From: Pseudo-nitzschia pungens
Lineage: Eukaryota > Bacillariophyta > Bacillariophyceae > Bacillariales > Bacillariaceae
Assembly: GCA_037355855.1 (NCBI GenBank)
Contig: CM074760.1
Coordinates: 7,184,501-7,248,500, forward strand
Length of the DNA: 64,000 bases
Direction: 5' to 3'
Shown here: positions 32,848-41,346 of the stretch, piece after piece
Layout of the letters: every line of letters begins with the position of its first letter
How positions within the stretch are numbered: the stretch's first letter is position 1
The notes under the pieces: generated by a model
What the model saw: the letters and a program-made list of their open reading frames with translations, nothing else
Database searches by the model: none
What the model was told of the DNA's origin: nothing
Position numbers and translations under genes: made by a program

Positions 32848-35679
32848 TCACGGAAGTTCGTGTTTCCAATACGAATGCCCGTATCGCAATCCGACTTCCA
32901 TTGACTCTTCGGTGTTCGCAACAAAAACCGACTTGCAGAGCGTGAGAACCGGCATGCCTTTGGGTTGCAACAGACCATCCTCTGTGACCTCAACCCTCGG
33001 GACCAGGACCAGAAGATTGTTCATGTTGGCAGCAGCGTCGTAGTCTTCTTCCGTCTGGCCTCGCACGCCACCCGCCAAGTCGTTGCACATTTGTCCGATG
33101 GTCTGGATGGTAAGCGATTTCGGGTCGGGGCGCTCTTCTGGCGGTACCAAGTAGCAAGGTTCTTCCGGGTTGTGCACAAGTGACAAAGCAGGTGACGCGG
33201 ACAATTCTTTGTCTTTTTCGCCTCCTTCCTTCTCGACAAGACGGTGTCCTTTTACGCCTGTGACGTCGGTAGATCGCATGACATCCCGTACCGTAAGGAG
33301 GTTTCCTTCGTACCAAACGTACGATTCGAGTCCCTCGGATAAGAGAAACTCGTACGATCGTTGTCGTTGATAGTCTGTCGTATCGGTCATGGAATTTACA
33401 ATCTGACCGCAGGGACCGTAGCCGCAGAACGCCGAACCTTGGGTTTGCAATACGTCGTCCACATCCGGCGATGCCTTTCGCACAAAGAGGCCCAAGCCGG
33501 CATTTTCTGCAATTGTCGACGGCCTCAACTCTACGACCAAACCCGATGGCAATTCGATGGTGCGTTCGGCAGCATCCTCGCCATTCTTTTGGATTGGCAG
33601 CGCGGGACCATTGTAAACCGGGACGAGGGTGGCATCGGCCCAGACTTGTTTCAATAGTGTCTGAAGCTCGTTTAGGTCGGCATCGAATCGAGAAGCAAGC
33701 TCCTGTGACCTAGAAACAATGTCTTCCATGGATGAAAGCTCCACCGAGACCATCTCGCTTTTTCCGTCCCCCACGGCAAACTCCATTTCGAACGCGATGG
33801 TTGGGTGCGCACTCGGTTCATCCCGCGGTGCAGGCGGCTCGCCATCACCACCGGCTCGTTTCGTTTCGAGATATTCCAGCCAGGCCTTCCACACCAGCAG
33901 ACCATCGGGAACGTAATCCCATTCCTTCCAATTCCCATCGTACGGTGCACCGCCGTTGCAATCTTCCGGGAGGACTCCCCCGAATTCGGACTGAATCGGT
34001 GGGTAGGGTCCGGGCCACGATCCATCGGATGCGGCCCGTTGCATGGACAGGTCGGCGCTGGCCGCAACGGTCCGATAGTCGACAAAGTCTCCCCACGCCA
34101 CTTCTTCTTTCTGCCACGCGACGCTCTCGGTTTCGGTGTCCATCGTGTACTGAAAGAGGTCCACCAGACACCGGTTGTACGCGGTGCAGACGAGGCACGT
34201 GAGGAACGGCGTTCCGTCGCTCCCGGTCGTCAGGGGGGTCGACAGAGCCCCGGAGAGGCCCAGTTCCTCGGCGATTTCCCGCTGGGCCGTCAGCTCGGAA
34301 GCTTCTCCCGCGAGGCTCACCCCGCCCACCCACATGTCGTACAGGGACGGAAAGATGCGCTTGTCGGAAGCGCGGCGGTGCACGTACAGGTCGGGAAAGC
34401 TCGCCGCCACCGATGACGATGCCAGCGACGAAAGGTCCACGGGCCGGTCCTTGGTGACAAAGGCACCGATTCCGCGATGGAGAACATTGAATTTGTGCAC
34501 CAGGGACCGGGGGAGTCTCCCGACAATCTCGGACGATCCGGTCATCATTTCGACCCATTCCGCGCCGGAAGCATCTCCCTCGAGGAGTCCGGCGGCTCGA
34601 AAGAGCTCGGACAATCCGGTCCGGGACCGAAGGGTGTCCGCGGCGAGCTTCCAGGTCGTTTCGCGGCCGCGCAGCGCGGTCGTCGTTTTTGGCGCGTCGG
34701 CTTCCTTCCCCGGCGTCGGGTTGGCGTTCGAATTGGCGGTTGCTTTCGCGTTCTTCCCCGCAACCCACTGCGCCTGCAGGATCCGGAGCAGGGACAGCAG
34801 TCCTTCGTCCTCCCCGCAATCGCCGCCGCTGCATCGGACCACGGATTCCAGAAATCCGGTTGGCCCGGCGGCGTCGTCGTCGCCGCCGCCGCCGAACGAG
34901 CAACCGCACTCGAGTTCCGCTCGGGGCTCGAGCGCCGACAGGAGTTCTCCCGCCGCGAGCGATACCCCGCGCTCAAGTGCCTCGGTGGCCTCGGTTCCGT
35001 CCGTCCAGACGACGACATCTCCGTCGCTCCCGGAGGATGCCGATGTCGATGCCGCGACCACGTCCCGGATCGGATAGAGGGACCAGGTGGTGCTTGTCGT
35101 TTCGATGGACGATGACGATGACGATGACATTCGGACCAGGTAATTTCCAATCAAGCTGGCATCGACCTCCGGTAGGGGGGTTTCGGTCTCGCTGCTGGTT
35201 TCGGATTGCTGTTGCGATTGCTGCTGTGATTGCTGCTGTGATTGTTGCTGCTGCTCCTGCAAGGACAATCCCAACCGCACCGCAGACGGCAACGAACCAG
35301 TCCCTCGGGTCGCTGTCGCTAATCCAATGGGACCAGGGCGCAACCGTTGCACTCCGCCGCCGCCACCACCACCACCACCACCTGGTCCGCCGCTTCTCAT
35401 TGTCGAATCCAAATGACGGGAATGCAAATGCAAGTGAAAATGCAAACCGGAAGGGGAGTGGGAACGGTGGACCCAAGCGAGCGCGACTGGTGTGCTTTCG
35501 AGGACGGTCAACACCAGCGCGACCGGGATCAGGACCAGGACCGAGCGCAGCCACGAGCGTGTACGGGCAAGTGGGGCAGCCGATGCCGAAGCCGAAGCAG
35601 AAGCAGCGGTAACGGTGGCCACACAAACTCCGGAACTCCTTCTAGCAGGGACGACCCACTCGGGAAACGATTGTCGCAT
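32848..35679 (-). CDS. Nudix hydrolase fused to a SET-like domain
   Basis: The ATG at 35679 gives 943 residues in a single exon. The N-terminus has a hydrophobic anchor or signal (SVLVLIPVALVLTVL), then Gly-, Gln- and Ser-rich low-complexity sequence. Residues about 395-600 form a Nudix domain of the isopentenyl-diphosphate-isomerase-like kind: RGIGAFVTKD, FPSLYDMWVGGVSLAGE, and the box G-x5-E-x7-REIAEELGL with all catalytic Glu residues. The last 220 residues look like a SET domain: ENAGLGLFVRKA (GxG start), TIGQMCNDLAGG (NHS-like position), NNLLVLVPR and LRYGHSYW (the YG-x2-YW end). Nudix enzymes hydrolyse nucleoside diphosphate-linked compounds, and SET domains methylate protein lysines. 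I know of no standard family with this pair. The start and the targeting suggest a secretory or plastid route, which would be odd for a histone methyltransferase; another substrate is likely. Confidence 0.8.
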   Translation of the reverse strand: MRQSFPEWVVPARRSSGVCVATVTAASASASASAAPLARTRSWLRSVLVLIPVALVLTVLESTPVALAWVHRSHSPSGLHFHLHLHSRHLDSTMRSGGPGGGGGGGGGGVQRLRPGPIGLATATRGTGSLPSAVRLGLSLQEQQQQSQQQSQQQSQQQSETSSETETPLPEVDASLIGNYLVRMSSSSSSSIETTSTTWSLYPIRDVVAASTSASSGSDGDVVVWTDGTEATEALERGVSLAAGELLSALEPRAELECGCSFGGGGDDDAAGPTGFLESVVRCSGGDCGEDEGLLSLLRILQAQWVAGKNAKATANSNANPTPGKEADAPKTTTALRGRETTWKLAADTLRSRTGLSELFRAAGLLEGDASGAEWVEMMTGSSEIVGRLPRSLVHKFNVLHRGIGAFVTKDRPVDLSSLASSSVAASFPDLYVHRRASDKRIFPSLYDMWVGGVSLAGEASELTAQREIAEELGLSGALSTPLTTGSDGTPFLTCLVCTAYNRCLVDLFQYTMDTETESVAWQKEEVAWGDFVDYRTVAASADLSMQRAASDGSWPGPYPPIQSEFGGVLPEDCNGGAPYDGNWKEWDYVPDGLLVWKAWLEYLETKRAGGDGEPPAPRDEPSAHPTIAFEMEFAVGDGKSEMVSVELSSMEDIVSRSQELASRFDADLNELQTLLKQVWADATLVPVYNGPALPIQKNGEDAAERTIELPSGLVVELRPSTIAENAGLGLFVRKASPDVDDVLQTQGSAFCGYGPCGQIVNSMTDTTDYQRQRSYEFLLSEGLESYVWYEGNLLTVRDVMRSTDVTGVKGHRLVEKEGGEKDKELSASPALSLVHNPEEPCYLVPPEERPDPKSLTIQTIGQMCNDLAGGVRGQTEEDYDAAANMNNLLVLVPRVEVTEDGLLQPKGMPVLTLCKSVFVANTEESMEVGLRYGHSYWKHELP

Positions 35680-35687
35680 GACCGTGT

Positions 35688-35745
35688 GCGATGCTATGCA
35701 ATGCGATGCTATGCTATGCAATGCGATGCTATGCTATGCAATTCC
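35688..35745. repeat. Short tandem repeat of ATGCTATGC / AATGCG units
   Basis: About four imperfect copies immediately upstream of the Nudix-SET start codon. The repeat is open in the gene's own frame, so without an ATG there it would be 5' UTR or promoter. Confidence 0.8.
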
Positions 35746-35796
35746 ACTGGTATTGTGAAATGATGCCGCTGGGATTCAACTGGATTGAAAGTGTAC

Positions 35797-35818
35797 GGTA
35801 TGGTATGGTATGGTATGC
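35797..35818. repeat. (TATGG)n microsatellite
   Basis: GGTATGGTATGGTATGGTAT, four copies of a 5-base unit. Confidence 0.85.
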
Positions 35819-36692
35819 CCCGGATCGGTTTCCGATGTTTTGTTGTCAACGATCAATCGAAATACTTGTACGAAGTTCGTACTAATTAAGGTTTACTTCT
35901 AGGTAAAATGGATTTCGGATTTTTGTTCTTCGATGGAAATTATGCTCGACGTTCCCGCCGATACACGTGGAGTACGTACGAGTAAGTTACGTGACAGTAG
36001 CTTCTGTACGTACTGTACGTACCCATTTGAGATGGTTGAAGATTGAGTCCAGTGAGTCGAAATCATGAGTTGCCGCAATTATCCGAGCGCAGAAAAAGTA
36101 AGGTTTACCGGTAAGGTTAAGTACTGCACATCTGACGTGAATATACATACATACCCTTTGTAGATACTAAATGTATACATGCCTTGGGATGTCGTTTTCG
36201 ACGTTCGATGTTACGAAGTACCGTAAGGTTAAGATCTTACGGGTAATTACCAGTAATCTTACTCGTATTTCGTACTTCGTACTTCGTATTAGTTTAACGT
36301 AAGGTTACCGTAGGACATGTAGAAATGCATGGTGGCTCAAAATAATGATCTCCAAAGTTTTCACTTTTCTTTTTACGTTGCATGATTCTATCGAGAATGT
36401 CACGGTCGGTCATCGATGATAAAGGATAAAGCACGACACCAATAATCACTACGTAACTTACGGTAAACCTTACAATTACTCTTTCGCCATTCCTCTTCCG
36501 GTTGATCGATCTCAAGTGCCAAACGCGAGTGATCAGAATTCCGATAGCATCCATTCGATTGATTGATTGAATAGCGGCACACATTCGACGTGCATACTCT
36601 ACCCAAAGTCTACAGTACTCGACCATACACTACAATACACTGCTTCTTGCTTCTTGTAATACAGTAATTCGTACAACACAAGAGTCACCACC

Positions 36693-38426
36693 ATGGCGGA
36701 AAACCGGACGAACGAATTCATGGCGCTGGCCCGCAGCCTGCCAAAGAACGGCGGGCTTCCCCCTCGGATTTTGTCGTCGCCACCTCCCAGCAGCAGCGGA
36801 AGCAGCAGCAGCATCAACCGAAAGAACGGCTCCCGAAGCGAGCGCAGCGCCGCCGCCGCCCAGCTCCGAGACTTTCAGACCACGGCCGGCGGAATCTCCC
36901 GCGACATTGCTTCCACGTCGGGCATGCTGGCCGAGCTGACGCAGCTGGTCCGACAAAAGTCCCTCTTCCAGGACGACAGCCAAAAGGTCAACGAGCTGGT
37001 GATCCGGATCAAGACGGCCATCGAGAATCTCAACGGCCGGCTGGACGCCGCCGAGCGACAGAGCACGCAGCAAAAACGGACCCTGGGCAAGAATTCCCAG
37101 TCGGCGCAGCTCTCCAGCAACGTCGTCGGCCAGCTCCAGGAGGAATTCGGCCAGGCCGCAGCGGGATTCAAGACGATCCTGCAGCAGCGAACGGACGTGC
37201 TCAAGGAGACGACCGATCGAAAGCGGGACATTTACGGGACGGGCGGTGCCGGAGGCGCGAGCGAGATGGAAGACATTCCGGAGTTGAATCTGGAAAACCG
37301 GCCTCCCGTCTACAACGACGATTCGAATGCGTCGGGTGGCATGGGACCGGCCGGATTTCCGACGCTGGATCTGACGAGTGGAATGATGGCCGCGGGGGAA
37401 CCCACCGGATCGCAATTGCCCCGACCTCGTGAGTGGACAATTTGTTTTGTTTTGCGTTGGGTTGGGTTGGGTTGGGTTGGGTTTTTTGAAGTGGAAGTGA
37501 TTGTCGTGTCGCGAGATTAGGCGAGGCGATTCGAGACGAGACGAGGATCGGTATTCCACGACGTAGCACATGTGTGAAAATGGCTTGGGACACTTTGTGT
37601 AAAAGTCGACTGTGTTGCCTTGATGGGATCTGATCGGATCTGATTTGATGTGATGTGATGTGATGTTATATGATGTGATGTGATGTGATGTGATGTGATG
37701 TGATTTATGTTCTGTTATGACATCGATGAATGACATGGGAACTCATTCCCATTGAATGGATGTGCAATCCGAGTGACTCGAATTGAGACAAGCTTGCCTC
37801 TCACAGCACGGTTATTTTTTTGTCGTCGTTGTCGTTGTCGTTGTTGTCATGTTGTGGAATGATCTCATGATCCGCCTATTTTTTCACCAACCACCCGGGG
37901 TGCTTGTTTCCGTTTTCGTTTCCATTTGCATTTCCATTTGCGTCCAGACGGCATCATGACCCCCAGCAACGGAATAGGCTCGTCCCGGCCCAGCTACACC
38001 GGTGCGTCGTCCGCGTCGTCGAGCTATTACGGCAGCGGCGGTGGCAACAGCCACCACAACGCCGCCGCCCTCCTGTCGCCCTTCGAACTCCAGAAACGGG
38101 AACAGGAATCCGGACAGGACCAGATGATGCAGCTCATCCCGGACCAGGACTACCTGCGGGACCGGGCCGACGCCATGGAACAGGTCGAATCGAACATTGT
38201 CGAGCTGGGTGCCGTCTACAACCGATTGGCAACGATGGTTCACGAGCACAAGGACATGGTCCAGCGCGTCGAGGACAACGTCGACGAGGCCAACTCCATG
38301 ATCAATCTCAGTCTCAACACGCTCACGGACACGCTGACCAACCTTCAGAGCAACCGGGGACTGGCCCTCAAGGTCTTTTCCATCCTGGTGGTCTTTATCA
38401 TTTCCTTTATCGTATTCTTTGCGTAG
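36693..38426 (+). CDS. STX5: Syntaxin-5 (Qa-SNARE, ER-Golgi)
   Basis: Exons 36693-37428 and 37948-38426 join in phase 1 (404 residues). Syntaxin-5/Sed5 is the Qa-SNARE for fusion at the Golgi. The N-terminal peptide (NRTNEFMALARSLP) and the Habc bundle (IASTSGMLAELTQLVRQKSLF, DDSQKVNELVIRIKTAI) are typical. The SNARE motif runs RADAMEQVESNIVELGAVY, LATMVHEHKDMVQRVEDNVD, and the chain ends in one membrane helix (VFSILVVFIISFIVFFA). At the ionic zero layer, where Qa-SNAREs have Gln (VHEQ in syntaxin-5), this protein reads His (VHEH). The intron carries GGGTT and TGATG tandem repeats. The final ten codons and the 3' flank are duplicated downstream. Family identity is firm. Confidence 0.93.
37429..37947 (+). 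other. STX5 intron with GGGTT and TGATG tandem repeats
   Basis: Within 30 bases of the donor GTGAGT lies (TTGGG)5 at about 37459-37484. A TGATG run, almost uninterrupted, lies at 37643-37704, and (GTCGTT)n at 37823-37850. It ends GCGTCCAG. Its sense strand is poor in C through the repeated parts. Confidence 0.85.
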
Positions 38427-38884
38427 TTTGCGTAGTGTTCGTAGAACGGGACGGAACGCGCAGACCGGGAAGCGAGAGAGCCAACGAGCAATCCTGCAAG
38501 CAAGCAAACAAACCGAGATAACGAAGACGATCGATCGATCGATCGATCCAACTCTTCGCTCCAATATCCTTTGATGCGGTATGGTATTGTTATAATATAA
38601 TTATATGATATTATATTATGATATTGTGTTGCAGAATAGGATATGCTAGATGATCATTTCCTTTATCGTATTCTTTGCGTGGTTTGCGTAGAACGGAACA
38701 GAACGCGCAGACCCGGAAGCGAGAGAACCACCGAGCAAGCAAACCGACATGACGAAGTCGATCGATCGATCCAATTCTTCGCTGCAATATCTTTTGACTG
38801 CGGTATGGTATTGTCACAATCAAATGTGATATAATAATATGATATTATGATATTGCGTTGCGCTATAAGATATGCTAGATAATG
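38397..38884 (+). repeat. Tandem duplication of the STX5 3' end
   Basis: Copy 1 (38397-38652) covers the last ten codons, the stop and about 225 bases of 3' flank. Copy 2 (38653-38884) starts with the same ATCATTTCCTTTATCGTATT and repeats the GAACGCGCAGAC, GATCGATCGATC, ATATGATATTAT and ATATGCTAGAT blocks in order. The copies differ by base changes and small indels, the largest a loss of about 25 bases in copy 2. Copy 2 has no upstream exon and so is non-coding. Confidence 0.9.
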
Positions 38885-39406
38885 CGTTTCCGTTCGAGGC
38901 AATATGGCAACAGCCTTCGCAACGAGATTGCCGTTTGGTTTGATTGAATCTCGAAGGTAGTAAGTGCGAGTGATCCAATGCATTGCGGTACAATTCATTC
39001 TGTTGCTAGGAATTGGACTTTGATTCGGATTGTCAAATGTTTGTCACATTTTTGTTGCCGTCTCGACCGCGAGGGAACTTTCGTTCATCGTGCGATCTTC
39101 CTTTGTCGTGTGTCGCATCTGGCCATCCCGGCATCGCATCGAATCGCATCGAATCGCCGGGAAGACGTTGCGCAAGCGGTATCGAACCGCCTTCGCAGCG
39201 TATTTTGTTGCCGGAAAGCGAGGGGGGGTTCCATCCTCGACGTCCGTTCTCCTGCGTTCGTCGTCGCGGATCCGTTTCGCGACCACGTTCGCTCTGCACG
39301 TACACGTAGCGCACCGCGCATTCCACAAAGGATTTGCTCCTGCGGTGTGTGATTCTTTATTCTTTGGCCAGCGATGCACTCGCTCCTCGCTCGCTCACGC
39401 GCTCGC
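38885..39406. other. Intergenic between convergent genes
   Basis: About 0.5 kb 3' region. It contains a GCATCGAATCGCATCGAATCG direct repeat near 39135-39158. The minus-strand frame is open through here only because of the frame offset in the next gene. Confidence 0.5.
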
Positions 39407-40602
39407 TCACTCGTCCTCCAGCAACAAGCTATTGATGGCTTCCCCGGTCCACGTCCCCACCCTGCCGTAGTCGTAGCCGGTGGCGTCACCGCCACCGCCT
39501 CCTCCGCCCCCCCGAAACAGCCGCTTCCAGACGTTGTTGCTTCGCGCCCTCCGCCGGTGCGGTCCGGGGCACCCTCGCGTAGATGGGATTGTCCTCCGAG
39601 ACGGTCAGCCACTCGGTGGTCCCCGGCCACGGCCCCTCGGGAAAGTCCTCGGATCCCGGGTACCCCTTGTCGAGGGCCGCCCCCGAGGGCGGCCTTGCGG
39701 CGGTCCCGGTCCAGCACCAGCGCGGTCATGTCCCCGTAGGCCCTGATCGTCTCGAGGGGATCGGTCCCGTCCAGCCGCCGGTCGCCGGTGGAGTGCGACA
39801 GGTTCGTTTCGAGGGCTTGCTGGGAAGCGGCCAGGGCCGCCTTGAGCGGCAGCACCTTTTCGATCCCGGCCTCGTAGTCGGCCTCCCGCCAGGCGCTGGC
39901 GGAAAAATACAGGCGGGTTCCCTCCGGGAGGAAGACGTCGTTACGGGAGAGGTCGGTTGTCAGGTCGAGGTAGAAGCGCAGCTCCGAGGCCCTCCCCTTG
40001 TTGGACCTGCCGCCCGGGGGGAACCGGAGCGTCCAGCCCCCCGGGGACAACCCAATGGTTTTGGCTCCCTCCATGGTGACGTAGGTGAAATCGGACCGGC
40101 TGCCGCCGCGGCTGCTGCCGCGATCCGCGTCCGTTTCGTCTCTATCGTTCTCGTTCCGGGCCCGAATCACCGAGGCGCCGGTCCCCACAAAGGCGTCGGG
40201 GAACTTTTTGTTGCTGGCGTCGTCCTCGGCTTCGACGACCACCGGACACGTCACCACCAACCGGGATCCCGAGGCACCGTACGACGAAAAGGGAGAGTCG
40301 TCGGAAAAGAGTCCGCTGGATGAGGACGACGATGAGGAGTCCTCGCTGCTGCCCGAAGAGGACGACGGACGTCCAAAGTCCAGGGTGAGCAGCCACGAGG
40401 AGGATGCCCACGGGGAGGGCTCGCAGGATGGCGACGATGGCGAGGAGGAGGGAAAGGACGAGGAGGAAGACAGTCCCTCCGCGAACATCACCCACGAGTC
40501 CGCTGTCAACACCGCTGCCAGCAGAAGCATCAGCGGTCCGCCGGGGTCCGCCACAGGAGGATGCCTCCGAAGATTGTTGCTGTCGTTGGAAGATCGGTTC
40601 AT
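39407..40602 (-). CDS. Protein of unknown function, signal-bearing
   Basis: The ATG at 40602 begins MNRSSNDSNNLRR, followed by a hydrophobic segment (LMLLLAAVLTADSWVMFAEG) that looks like a signal or anchor, so the protein probably enters the secretory or plastid route. A Ser/Asp-rich linker is followed by a conserved-looking domain: WLLTLDFGRP, GASGSRLVVTCPVVVEAE, SPGGWTLRFPPG, LRFYLDLTTDLSRND and LPEGTRLYFSASAW. Near the end the frame must shift twice by +1, at about 39674-39676 (CCC on the coding strand) and 39531-39547. The shifted pieces read DKGYPGSEDFPEGPWPGTTE, SEDNPIYARVPRT, then NNVWKRLFRGGG and the end GTWTGEAINSLLLEDE, stopping at TGA 39409-39407. With both skips the protein is 397 residues. 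I do not recognise the family, and without the skips the frame runs on into unrelated sequence. Confidence 0.65.
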
Positions 40603-41346
40603 GCTCACTATTGTATAATATGCGTCCGCCACTGGTATCTGTAGACTCCTGGTTTGGCAGTTTCGTGCACAAGGACTGCAATGGAATGATAGATGATAGA
40701 TGATAGATGATGATGTAGCTCAAGCAAATGGATTTTGTGAGTGTTAGCCGAGAATACTTGTACGAGTAACCTTACTTCGGTGTTGGCAGTTGGCAGTTGG
40801 CAGTCTACGATATGCCCATCTTCAATCTTCCATCTCAACAAACGATGATTCCATTCTTCGGATCCAAGAGAAAGATCGACCGAGTCAGTGAAGTCTTGTT
40901 TATCTCTTAGTCACTAGTTGGATGCATACCCTTACCGGTGGAACAAGAAACCGTGACTTGACTCGAACAAAATGACAACTCGTTTCAACTCTCTCAACCA
41001 ACGATTTCCGATCGGACGACGGAAAAGTGGAATGCATGTATCCTGTATTTGACGCACCATGTGAAATAAGTGAAGTGGAAAGCATCCATCAGAATCGACT
41101 CGCGGTTTTGAATTCCTGCTTCGATCTTCCCACCATTGCACTATCGATCGTCCTGGCCCAGTAATCTACACGTCGTTACCATTGAGAGCAAACAGCAATC
41201 GTACCGATCATCAGTTACCATACATTCCGCGAACTTATTGTTGGCGGTGAAGATCTTTCTGCAAGGGGAAAACGACGAACGACAACGACAACGACAAAGC
41301 AAGGACAGAAAACGAAAGGAGGACTCCGCAATCGCATCACTCAAAA
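40603..41346. other. Intergenic between divergent genes
   Basis: Shared upstream region of the unknown gene (-) and UTP21 (+). It has a (GATAGAT)n run at 40688-40715. The last 80 bases before the UTP21 ATG are rich in A and AAC repeats. No gene is seen. Confidence 0.65.

Larger units (their letters stand above)
35680..36692. other. Intergenic between divergent genes
   Basis: Shared upstream region of the Nudix-SET gene (-) and syntaxin-5 (+). It includes a tandem repeat of ATGCTATGCAATGCG units, a TATGG repeat, and a cluster of spacer motifs at 35975-36310. No gene is seen. Confidence 0.6.

Noticed and set aside
33672..35612. Long plus-strand and alternate minus-strand frames over the Nudix-SET gene
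   Set aside because: Arg/Pro-rich shadows of a GC-rich coding region. The Nudix and SET motifs identify the true frame.
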